From Bacillus piscicola (GTDB lineage: Bacteria > Bacillota > Bacilli > Bacillales > Marinococcaceae), in NCBI RefSeq assembly GCF_022458745.1, contig NZ_JAJJJF010000004.1:124001-188000 (forward strand): a stretch of 64,000 nucleotides of DNA, read 5' to 3'. The position numbers and the translations under genes were made by a program. This document shows positions 56,813 through 64,000 of the stretch, one piece after another. Position 1 is the stretch's first letter; each line of letters starts with the position of its first letter. Under the pieces are notes generated by a model that saw only the letters and a list, made by a program, of their open reading frames with translations, searched no databases and was not told the origin of the DNA.

Positions 56813-57661
56813 CTTCGGGATGCGTATCGTGATTTGGTAGTAATCATCATGGTCCTCTTCGTCTGTGTTAATATCCATTCCGGTTTTCATCACCATATCG
56901 ATCGATTGACGAATGGTGTTCATGGCCAGACGGGTATCTCTGGCGAAATGCTTGCGTGTTATTTTTTTTGGCTTTGGTTTCTCCTCTTTTGATTGTTTAA
57001 TTAGTTCCTCGGCCTGCTTCACATTCAATTCTCGGTCGATAATCTCCTGAAGCATTTCATCTTGTTTCTCCGGAACTTTAATCGCAAGCAAAGCTCGGGC
57101 ATGCCGCTCCGTGATCGCTTTCCTTTTCAATGCTTCCTGAACGCTGTCGGTTAAATGAAGAAGACGTAATTTATTTGCAACGGTGGACTGCCCTTTTCCT
57201 AAACGCTGCGCAAGGCTTTCCTGGGTTAAGCCGTGGAGCTCAATAAGCTTCGCATACGCTGTCGCCTCTTCAATAGCCGTTAGTTCTTCCCGCTGCAGAT
57301 TTTCGATTAAGGCGAGTGAAGCAGTCTGTGTATCATTAAAATCTTTAATAATGGCGGGGATTTCTTGCATACCGAGACTTTGCGCTGCGCGAAAGCGTCG
57401 CTCTCCCGCAATAATCTCGTATTGATTATTACGTTTCCGTACCGTTATTGGCTGTAACAGACCATGTGTCCGAATAGATTGTGCAAGCTCCGCAATCTTT
57501 TCCTCTTGAAAAATCGTACGTGGTTGATAGGGATTGGCCACAATCTCTGTTACAGGAAGTTTTATAATTTCCTCTTTTTCTTCTTGAGGTGCCTCCACTT
57601 GATCCTCTTTATTATCTTGTGGATCCCCAAGACCCAACCACTTTTGAAGTGATTGCTTCAT
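56807..57661 (-). CDS. noc: Nucleoid occlusion protein Noc
   Basis: 284 residues from ATG 57661. A ParB paralogue with an N-terminal amphipathic helix ([13 protein letters not shown]) that tethers Noc-DNA to the membrane, the CTP-binding GERRFRAAQ box, [25 protein letters not shown], and an [24 protein letters not shown]. The recognition helix differs from Spo0J, as expected for a different DNA site. It blocks FtsZ assembly over the nucleoid. Confidence 0.95.
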   Translation of the reverse strand: MKQSLQKWLGLGDPQDNKEDQVEAPQEEKEEIIKLPVTEIVANPYQPRTIFQEEKIAELAQSIRTHGLLQPITVRKRNNQYEIIAGERRFRAAQSLGMQEIPAIIKDFNDTQTASLALIENLQREELTAIEEATAYAKLIELHGLTQESLAQRLGKGQSTVANKLRLLHLTDSVQEALKRKAITERHARALLAIKVPEKQDEMLQEIIDRELNVKQAEELIKQSKEEKPKPKKITRKHFARDTRLAMNTIRQSIDMVMKTGMDINTDEEDHDDYYQITIRIPKK

Positions 57662-57969
57662 TGCCTGACACCACCTTACTAAAAGCTTCCGACATTTCTA
57701 CTATTCGCTGTGAAACGACGAAAATCCTTCCCATTCTCCCGTTTCTCCTTGTCGCTCTCTCTTTTATTCTATCATGCCGGCCGCCGTTGTTCTATTGTCT
57801 AGTTTTCTTTGTATGCGTTTCTCAGCATGGTTATCAGAACAATACTTTCATTCGCTATTTGTTGCAACCGATATCCAATCGCTCTGGGCGGAGGCTCTTT
57901 TCATTTAAAAAAACTAAAAATCTTTTTTTGTTAGTTGCACAAACATTTTTTCTTAACAGCCGTGTGTGC
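57662..57969. other. Intergenic region between rsmG and noc
   Basis: 308 bp without a gene. It holds a probable rsmG terminator at 57907-57936 on the minus strand (AACTAACAAAAA/TTTTTAGTT then T7). Nearer noc, a TAGAAT -10-like motif (minus strand, about 57770) and a GCCGGC palindrome at about 57778 are seen; the -35 is poor. Confidence 0.45.
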
Positions 57970-58686
57970 TTACAGGAGTGGTTTTTTGGCGGGGGTTCCT
58001 GCTTTTCTTGGATAGCTTTTCGGTGTGGGTTTTATTTTCTTCATGCGCAAAATATAACGCTCACTGTTCTCGTTAGGCAGTTTTTGAGTAAACGAGTCAA
58101 GCCATTCACAGCCAAGCTGTTGACAAGCTTTATCTGCTTCTTTTTTCTCTACTAATCCCGAAGCCCCTTTCATGCCAAGAAATATTCCGTCTTTCTTGAC
58201 AAAAGGGACACACAGTTCGGTTAATACCGGCATGCGTGCTACCGCTCTGGCAAGCGCTGTATCGTATTGTTCCCGGTGCCCTTTATCACGGGCAATGTCC
58301 TCCGCGCGACCGTGTACTAACTGGACATGATCAAGCTGTAAGGCGCTAACAAGCTCTTCAAGAAATGTGATCCTTTTTTTCAACGAGTCAACAATCACGA
58401 TTGCAAGGTGCGGGTAACAGATCTTAATAGGCAAGCTTGGAAATCCCGCTCCTGCACCAATATCAATGACTTTCCCAGTATTAAGGAAGTCGTGAGCAAA
58501 AGCCGCAGTCAGCGAGTCATAAAAATGTTTTTCATAGACCTCATCTTCTTCGGTAATGCTCGTTAAATTCATCTTCTTGTTCCATTCCACTAATAACTGA
58601 TAATACGTCTGGAATTGCTGCTCCTGCTTCTCAGAAAGGTGAATACCTTCTTGCTGCAGCCAGTCTGGAAAATGTAATTTACTCAT
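57970..58686 (-). CDS. rsmG: 16S rRNA (guanine-527-N7)-methyltransferase RsmG
   Basis: 238 residues from ATG 58686 (AAGGTGG upstream). SAM-binding motif VIDIGAGAGFPSLPIKICYP, NLTSITEEDEVYEKHFYDSL near the N-terminus and ARAVARMPVLTELCVPFVKKDG. It methylates G527 of 16S rRNA; loss gives low-level streptomycin resistance. Follows mnmG by 100 bp with a structured spacer. Confidence 0.97.
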   Translation of the reverse strand: MSKLHFPDWLQQEGIHLSEKQEQQFQTYYQLLVEWNKKMNLTSITEEDEVYEKHFYDSLTAAFAHDFLNTGKVIDIGAGAGFPSLPIKICYPHLAIVIVDSLKKRITFLEELVSALQLDHVQLVHGRAEDIARDKGHREQYDTALARAVARMPVLTELCVPFVKKDGIFLGMKGASGLVEKKEADKACQQLGCEWLDSFTQKLPNENSERYILRMKKIKPTPKSYPRKAGTPAKKPLL

Positions 58687-58720
58687 AAATGAGAGCCACC
58701 TTACTTTGATATATGTATGA

Positions 58721-58780
58721 AAACTCCAGCGCCATCCCTTTTCTATCCTCTAAAAAGGATACGCAGGGACACTGGAGTTT
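58721..58780 (-). terminator. Structured spacer, possible terminator of mnmG
   Basis: AAACTCCAG at 58721-58729 pairs with CTGGAGTTT at 58772-58780, enclosing a second hairpin TATCCT/AGGATA. It lies 6 bp after the mnmG stop; the T run is short, so it may attenuate rather than end transcription. Confidence 0.55.
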
Positions 58781-58785
58781 CCTTG

Positions 58786-60675
58786 TTAATCTGCTGTTCT
58801 CGCTAATCTTCCTTGTTCTAAATAGACAAGCAGTATCGAAATGTCAGATGGATTGACGCCTGATACCCGGGAAGCCTGGCCGACAGAAAGAGGCCTTACT
58901 TCGGACAATTGGTATTTGGCTTCTGTGGCAAGTCCATTAATTTGATGATAATCCAAGTCTTCTGGTATTTTCTTTTCTTCCATCTTTTTCATCCGAGCTA
59001 CTTGCTCAAGCTGTTTCGCAATATACCCTTCATATTTCGTTTGGATTTCCACTTGTTCAGCTACGTCCGGCAATACATTCTCTTCCCCTGGAGCAAACGG
59101 GATCACGTCTTCATACTTAAGCTCTGGACGTTTCAGAAGATGAGCTGCAGGCACTGCTTCTTTCATAGGGGATGATTGTTTTTCTTCTAACAACTTCTGT
59201 AGCGGAGCAGATGGCTTTACAATTGTATTTTCAAGCCGTGCTTTTTCACGGGCGATCGCTTCGCGTTTTCGAGTGAAGCGTTCATACCGATCTTCTGAAA
59301 TTAAACCAACGCTGTGGCCGATTTCTGTTAAACGTAGATCGGCATTATCATGGCGGAGCAGTAAGCGATATTCAGCACGAGACGTGAGCAAACGGTAAGG
59401 CTCGTCCACTCCCTTTGTGACTAAATCATCGATCAGTACGCCAATATAGCCATCGGAGCGATTCAGGACAACTCCTTCTTTTCCTTGAACTTTACGGGCC
59501 GCATTGATACCAGCCATAATGCCTTGCGCACCAGCTTCTTCATATCCCGATGTTCCATTAATCTGGCCTGCTGTAAACAAGTTTTCAATCACTTTTGTTT
59601 CCAATGTCGGCCACAACTGCGTCGGAACAATCGCATCATACTCAATCGCATGTCCCGGCCGCATCATTTGCGCATTTTCTAGACCTGGTACCGATTTGAT
59701 CATCTCAAACTGTACGTCTTCCGGCATGCTCGTAGACAAGCCTTGTACGTAAACTTCTGAAGTATTACGGCCTTCTGGTTCAAGAAAAATTTGATGTTTT
59801 GGTTTATCGTGAAAACGGACGATTTTATCTTCCACTGAAGGGCAATAACGAGGTCCGTTTCCTTGAATCATCCCGGAATACATCGGAGACCGGGAGAGAT
59901 TATCATTAATAATTTGATGGGTTTCCGGAGACGTATACGTGAGCCAGCAAGGAAGCTGATCGGTAATATACTTCGTCGTTTCAAATGAAAAAGCACGCGG
60001 CTCTTCATCCCCCGGCTGCATTTCTGTTTTATCATAATCAATTGTGTTGCCATTAATTCGCGGCGGGGTACCCGTTTTAAACCGTTCCATGGCGAAACCG
60101 AGATCCTTCAGGTTGTAAGCAAGATTCACAGACGGCTGCATATTATTCGGCCCGCTTTCGTAAGCAAGGTCGCCGATGATAATTTGTCCACGTAGGAATG
60201 TGCCGGTTGTAATGATAACTGTTTTGGCGTAATAGGTTGTACCCGTGTTCATTACTACCCCTTTGCACACGCCATTTTCTACGATAAGTTCCTCTACCAT
60301 ACCTTGACGAAGCTGTAAATTTTCTTCTTTTTCGAGTGCTTTTTTCATCTCAGCTTGATAGAGCGCCTTGTCTGCCTGCGCACGCAAAGCCCTGACAGCT
60401 GGCCCTTTGCCTGTATTTAATAGCCGCATCTGAATGTGTGTTTTGTCAATATTCCGAGCCATCTCACCGCCCAGGGCGTCTATTTCTCGCACAACTACCC
60501 CTTTCGCCGGTCCGCCCAAAGACGGGTTGCACGGCATAAAGGCAACGGCGTCCATGTTTAAGGTGAGCATTAACGTTTTCACACCCATGCGTGCTGCTGC
60601 TAATCCAGCTTCCGTTCCGGCATGGCCTGCACCAATTACAATGACGTCAAATTCACCGCCTTTGTACTGTTTCAT
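58786..60675 (-). CDS. mnmG: tRNA uridine-34 5-carboxymethylaminomethyl enzyme MnmG (GidA)
   Basis: 629 residues from ATG 60675, with TTGGAGG upstream. N-terminal FAD-binding motif [47 protein letters not shown]-like [15 protein letters not shown], and the C-terminal helical domain ending [17 protein letters not shown]. With MnmE it modifies wobble uridines of tRNAs. Conserved order with mnmE and rsmG. Confidence 0.98.
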   Translation of the reverse strand: MKQYKGGEFDVIVIGAGHAGTEAGLAAARMGVKTLMLTLNMDAVAFMPCNPSLGGPAKGVVVREIDALGGEMARNIDKTHIQMRLLNTGKGPAVRALRAQADKALYQAEMKKALEKEENLQLRQGMVEELIVENGVCKGVVMNTGTTYYAKTVIITTGTFLRGQIIIGDLAYESGPNNMQPSVNLAYNLKDLGFAMERFKTGTPPRINGNTIDYDKTEMQPGDEEPRAFSFETTKYITDQLPCWLTYTSPETHQIINDNLSRSPMYSGMIQGNGPRYCPSVEDKIVRFHDKPKHQIFLEPEGRNTSEVYVQGLSTSMPEDVQFEMIKSVPGLENAQMMRPGHAIEYDAIVPTQLWPTLETKVIENLFTAGQINGTSGYEEAGAQGIMAGINAARKVQGKEGVVLNRSDGYIGVLIDDLVTKGVDEPYRLLTSRAEYRLLLRHDNADLRLTEIGHSVGLISEDRYERFTRKREAIAREKARLENTIVKPSAPLQKLLEEKQSSPMKEAVPAAHLLKRPELKYEDVIPFAPGEENVLPDVAEQVEIQTKYEGYIAKQLEQVARMKKMEEKKIPEDLDYHQINGLATEAKYQLSEVRPLSVGQASRVSGVNPSDISILLVYLEQGRLARTAD

Positions 60676-60717
60676 TTCGATAACCTCCAATAATTATATA
60701 CAGCAACAAGCTGCTAT

Positions 60718-62094
60718 TTATTTTCCTAAACAGAATTGGGAGAAAAGCTGGTCAATCAATCCGTCGTGGACGTTTTCCCCGATGATCTCACCGAGCTGCT
60801 CCCATGCCTGGGTAATGTCAATTTGGATCATGTCAACTGGCATTGCTGCTTCCGCTGCTTCCAACGCATCGTCTATCGCTCGTTTTGCCTGGTTCAACAA
60901 CCCGATATGACGAGCATTGGAAACGTAACTTAAATCCTGCGTCTCAATGCCTTCTTGAAAGAAAAGCTGGGCGATGGCTCGTTCGAGTTCATCAATCCCT
61001 TCGTCTTTTAAAAGGGACGCATATAAGATGGGACGACCCTCCGCTAATTCACGGATACGTTTCTCATCCGCTTTTACAGACAGATCTGTTTTGTTCAATA
61101 CAAGGACTGCGTTCAATCCCTGTATAGCTTCAAAGAGCGCCTCATCTTCCTGGGTCAATTCTTCTGCAATGTTTAAGACGAGCAAAATAAGATCGGCTTC
61201 TTTCAGGACTTGCCGGGAACGTTCTACCCCAATTTTTTCGACAATATCCTCGGTCTCCCGAATGCCGGCAGTATCGATGAGGCGAAGCGGAACACCTCGT
61301 ACGTTGACGTACTCCTCTAATACATCCCGGGTGGTCCCTGGTACATCGGTCACGATCGCTTTATTTTCTTGCACCAGGCTGTTCATCAGGGAGGATTTTC
61401 CAACATTTGGGCGGCCGATGATCGCAGTGCTGATGCCTTCTCGTAATATTTTCCCTTGCTTTGCCGTTGCTAACAGTTCCTCGATTTCTTCGCGAACTGC
61501 CCCTGCTTCCTTTTTAATCATCTCAATCGTTACCGATTCGGCATCATATTCCGGATAATCAATATTCACTTCCACACTAGCCACGGTTTCAATAAGCTGC
61601 TGGCGTAAGCGGCGGATACGGTCAGATAGTCGCCCTTCGACCTGTTTTAAGGCAACATTCATAGCTCGGTCCGTCTTAGCACGGATAAGATCAATAACGC
61701 CTTCTGCTTGAGAAAGATCAATACGCCCATTTAAGAACGCACGCTTCGTAAATTCTCCCGGTTCCGCAAGTCTTGCTCCTTGAGAAAGCACAAGGTGAAG
61801 TACTTTATTGACGGAAACCAGGCCGCCGTGGCAGTTAATTTCCACGATATTTTCACGTGTAAAGGTCCGAGGCGCCCGTAATACAGATACCATTGCTTCT
61901 TCGACGATATCCTCGGTTTCCGGGTCGATAATATGGCCGTAATGAATCGTGTGGGAGGTAGCGTCCGTCAGTTGTTTCTTCCCTTTATACAACCGGTCGG
62001 CTATGGATAAAGCGTCATCCCCGCTCAAACGGACAATGGCAATTGCTCCTTCTCCAGAAGGAGTTGATATAGCCGCAATTGTATCAAATTCCAT
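60718..62094 (-). CDS. mnmE: tRNA modification GTPase MnmE (TrmE)
   Basis: 458 residues from ATG 62094 (GGGAGGG upstream). N-terminal folate-binding domain ([22 protein letters not shown]), a helical domain with an inserted G domain ([36 protein letters not shown]) and the C-terminal catalytic cysteine in FCLGK. Partners with MnmG. Its start is 290 bp from jag, across a DnaA-box palindrome. Confidence 0.98.
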   Translation of the reverse strand: MEFDTIAAISTPSGEGAIAIVRLSGDDALSIADRLYKGKKQLTDATSHTIHYGHIIDPETEDIVEEAMVSVLRAPRTFTRENIVEINCHGGLVSVNKVLHLVLSQGARLAEPGEFTKRAFLNGRIDLSQAEGVIDLIRAKTDRAMNVALKQVEGRLSDRIRRLRQQLIETVASVEVNIDYPEYDAESVTIEMIKKEAGAVREEIEELLATAKQGKILREGISTAIIGRPNVGKSSLMNSLVQENKAIVTDVPGTTRDVLEEYVNVRGVPLRLIDTAGIRETEDIVEKIGVERSRQVLKEADLILLVLNIAEELTQEDEALFEAIQGLNAVLVLNKTDLSVKADEKRIRELAEGRPILYASLLKDEGIDELERAIAQLFFQEGIETQDLSYVSNARHIGLLNQAKRAIDDALEAAEAAMPVDMIQIDITQAWEQLGEIIGENVHDGLIDQLFSQFCLGK

Positions 62095-62234
62095 TTCCTT
62101 CCCTCCCTTTCCAACAGATTCTCTATTTAGTAAGTCTATCTAATAGTATAGACTCCTTGTTCCTCTTTTAAGGGGTTTACTTGTGAATTGTTTTCCCCTA
62201 ACACAATAGACTATCACATTCCACTGTCCAGAGA

Positions 62235-62270
62235 AAGAGGGAATTATCCACATGTGGATAATTCCCTCTT
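62235..62270. other. 36-bp perfect palindrome with two facing DnaA boxes
   Basis: Centred on CATG, each half carries a perfect DnaA box (TTATCCACA at 62244-62252 and its complement at 62253-62261) extended by AAGAGGGAA arms. It lies between jag and mnmE, about 1.8 kb from the right edge, near the expected origin. Confidence 0.88.
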
Positions 62271-62323
62271 ATGTAAAGACATCCTGAGATATGCAGGAAA
62301 CAGGCACGGGTGAGTGTCAGCAA

Positions 62324-62356
62324 CAAAAAAATCCATCCCAGGCAACCAGGATGGAT
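62324..62356 (-). terminator. Terminator of yidC-jag
   Basis: ATCCATCC at 62331-62338 pairs with GGATGGAT at 62349-62356, followed by a T7 run on the minus strand. Confidence 0.9.
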
Positions 62357-62384
62357 ATCTACAGGAAAGAATCGGGAAGGGCAG

Positions 62385-63008
62385 TTAGCGTTTCGGAGTA
62401 ATGACGACATGGCGGCGGGGTTCGGCGCCATTCGAATGTGTTTGCACTCCTTCTTTGTTCTGCAAGGCGGCATGGATAATTTTCCGTTCGCGGGCGTTCA
62501 TCGGTTCTAACGTTACTTCTCCGCCGATCCGCTTCGCTTTTTCTGCAAGACGGTGAGCAAGCTGTACCAGAGCTTCTTGGCGGCGTGCCCGGTAATTTTC
62601 CGCGTCTAATACGATGTGCGTATAACGGTCACTCTGACGGTTTGCAGCAAGGTTCACCAGATACTGGAGAGAATCGAGCGTTTTTCCCCGTTTCCCGATC
62701 AAAACTCCAATATCTTCACCGCTTAAGAGAAATTCTACTTCTTTCCCATTCTCGCGTACCTCCACGGCAGCTTCTACATTCATGGCCTCGATGACATTCC
62801 GGAGAAAAAGAAAGGCTTCTTCCGTTGGATCAGGTTTTAGAGACGCTTCGATAAGCGCCTGTTTCGCACCAATAAAGCCGAGAAACCCTTTGGATGGTTC
62901 TTCCAACACAGTATATTCTACATTCTCTTTGCTGTCTGTTCCCAGTAGTCGAAGTGCCTCGTCGATCGCATCTGCAATTGTTTTTCCCGACACTTTTACT
63001 GTTTTCAC
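62385..63008 (-). CDS. jag: RNA-binding protein Jag (KhpB, SpoIIIJ-associated)
   Basis: 207 residues from ATG 63008, overlapping the yidC stop as ATGA. Domains: Jag-N ([22 protein letters not shown]), KH with [17 protein letters not shown] (a GxxG-type loop) and C-terminal R3H with [30 protein letters not shown]. It binds RNA and affects cell wall growth and division with KhpA. Translationally coupled to yidC. Confidence 0.95.
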   Translation of the reverse strand: MKTVKVSGKTIADAIDEALRLLGTDSKENVEYTVLEEPSKGFLGFIGAKQALIEASLKPDPTEEAFLFLRNVIEAMNVEAAVEVRENGKEVEFLLSGEDIGVLIGKRGKTLDSLQYLVNLAANRQSDRYTHIVLDAENYRARRQEALVQLAHRLAEKAKRIGGEVTLEPMNARERKIIHAALQNKEGVQTHSNGAEPRRHVVITPKR

Positions 63009-63781
63009 TTTTTCTTCGCTCCCCCCGTTTTTGCTTCTGCTTTTGCTTCTGCGCGTTTTCTAGCACCAGGTCCTGTTATGAAATAGGTTTGCGTAATCAT
63101 AAACAAGTTACCGACTACCCAGTACAATGCCAAGGCGGATGGGAAAAAGAAAGCAAACCCTGTAATCATAAAAGGCATCATATACATAAGTATTCTCATT
63201 TGCGGGTTGTCTTGCACCATCATCATGCGCTGCTGGATAAAGGTCGTAATCCCTGCTATCAACGGCAAAACGTAATCAGGGCTTCCGAGCTGAAACCATA
63301 AAAAAGTATGGGTACCGATTTCTTCCGTTCTCATAATGGCGTGGTAAAACGCAATTAAAATCGGCATTTGTATAAAGATCGGCAAACAACCAGCGAGCGG
63401 ATTAATATTCTTTTCCTGAAACATTTTCATCGTTTCCTGCTGAAGCTTCTGTTGAGTCTGCTGATCTTTCGCGCTGTATTTTTCTCTTAGCTTCTGCATT
63501 TCAGGCTGAATCTCCTGCATGGCACGTGCACTCTTTGTCTGTTTAATCATAAGCGGCAGAATCAATGTCCGTATAATAATGGTGACGATGATAATAGATA
63601 AGCCGAAATTTTCACCAAAAAATTCCGCAACCTTAATAATGAATAGAGAAAGGGGATACACAAATATTGAATTCCAAATACCTTCGCTTTCCGCGGTGAT
63701 CGGCTGATTCGTATCCATACACCCGGACATCAGCACCACGGCAGCAAGAAGCATACCTGTCAGTCCTATTTTTTTGTACAC
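63005..63781 (-). CDS. spoIIIJ: Membrane protein insertase YidC1 / SpoIIIJ
   Basis: 258 residues from ATG 63781 (AGGAGG upstream). Lipoprotein signal with lipobox LMSGC, then five membrane segments. Family marks: [58 protein letters not shown] and [19 protein letters not shown]. It inserts proteins into the membrane; the SpoIIIJ form is needed for forespore sigma-G activity. Follows rnpA. Confidence 0.96.
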   Translation of the reverse strand: MYKKIGLTGMLLAAVVLMSGCMDTNQPITAESEGIWNSIFVYPLSLFIIKVAEFFGENFGLSIIIVTIIIRTLILPLMIKQTKSARAMQEIQPEMQKLREKYSAKDQQTQQKLQQETMKMFQEKNINPLAGCLPIFIQMPILIAFYHAIMRTEEIGTHTFLWFQLGSPDYVLPLIAGITTFIQQRMMMVQDNPQMRILMYMMPFMITGFAFFFPSALALYWVVGNLFMITQTYFITGPGARKRAEAKAEAKTGGAKKK

Positions 63782-63895
63782 TAAAGGTTCCTCCTTGGAC
63801 AGTTTTCACGTATGTTCTATATTTTATCGAAGAGCAGGCCAGAAATAAAGGAACAAATCAATTCCCCCTCGCAACAAAAAAGGATGATGACAAGG

Positions 63896-64000
63896 TCAAC
63901 TCCCTTTCCATACGCCCGCAACCCGCAGCACGTGTCTTAAACTCTTTTTTATATCCTTATATGACATGTCCACTATCGGTTTTCTCGCAATAATAATATA
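63896..64000 (-). CDS. rnpA: Ribonuclease P protein component, C-terminal fragment at window edge
   Basis: The last 34 codons and stop (TGA 63898-63896) are present: YIIIARKPIVDMSYKDIKKS then LRHVLRVAGVWKGS, which is the typical C-terminus of RnpA (ARKP followed by KKSL.HVL). The protein assists the RNase P RNA in maturing tRNA 5' ends. The gene continues past the right edge, where rpmH and dnaA are expected. The 115 bp to spoIIIJ carry its ribosome site. Confidence 0.88.
   Translation of the reverse strand, partial: YIIIARKPIVDMSYKDIKKSLRHVLRVAGVWKGS

Noticed and set aside
57589-58155. 188-codon plus-strand frame across noc, the gap and rsmG
   Set aside because: Spans two real genes on the other strand and lacks a ribosome site.
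60974-61558. 194-codon plus-strand frame opposite mnmE
   Set aside because: Antisense shadow of mnmE, low-complexity serine-rich translation.
61850-61870. parS-like TTTTCACGTGTAAA in mnmE
   Set aside because: Matches only the CACGTG core and few flanking bases.

Overview
This window is the left flank of a chromosomal replication origin from a spore-forming Bacillaceae member (Firmicutes), probably a halophilic or haloalkaliphilic species. The right end breaks off inside rnpA. Reading leftwards it runs through the classic origin-proximal order rnpA, yidC/spoIIIJ, jag, mnmE, mnmG, rsmG, noc, soj, spo0J, yyaC, yyzM, ychF, rpsF-ssb-rpsR, yybS, gdpP, rplI, dnaB(dnaC), purA, a tRNA cluster, walRKHIJ, htrC and rlmH. 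Nearly all of these lie on the minus strand, pointing away from the origin. Spore genes (spoIIIJ, cwlJ-gerQ, yyaC, a YheC/D-like coat gene) fix the lineage, and an ectoine/hydroxyectoine catabolic pair suggests a salty habitat.

Layout. 1-5 kb: a partial YheC/YheD-family gene with an internal domain duplication, a Fur-controlled iron-binding lipoprotein, a P-loop kinase-like gene, and an intact IS256-family insertion sequence sitting inside a 52-bp repeat array. 5-9 kb: LexA-controlled yolD, yteA, and divergent doeA/eutB. 9-21.6 kb: pbpG, a luciferase-like oxidoreductase, ywhD, ywgA, ywfO, a dicarboxylate/amino-acid symporter, lipL, pta, an enoyl-CoA hydratase, hemQ, cwlJ and gerQ. 21.7-33 kb: CtsR-controlled clpE, popT (DUF368), ywdK, ywdI, an aldo/keto reductase, ung, an inositol-phosphatase-like gene, a DedA protein and divergent gdhA/gltC. 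33-41 kb: the WalRK envelope-stress operon with HtrC and RlmH. 41-43.3 kb: six tRNA genes and a 1.1-kb repeat array. 43.4-64 kb: replication, translation, c-di-AMP and chromosome-segregation genes.

Regulatory signals readable in the DNA include a Fur box, a LexA box, paired CtsR operators, a SigE-like promoter before cwlJ, a PurBox pair above purA, three parS sites (one inside spo0J), a cluster of DnaA boxes between htrC and rlmH, and a palindrome made of two facing DnaA boxes between jag and mnmE.

The least explained element is a family of 52-bp tandem repeats present in three intergenic arrays (3.4-5.1 kb, 25.4-25.7 kb and 42.2-43.3 kb). Each unit is an imperfect inverted repeat around GACGTC. 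The period is not a multiple of three, so the arrays are not protein-coding. One array has been split by the IS element, and removing the element plus one 9-bp target duplication restores an exact 52-bp unit. Smaller unexplained elements are a 21-bp tandem repeat before popT, a 190-bp palindromic element near 14 kb, an 82-bp duplication and a tRNA fragment in the tRNA cluster.
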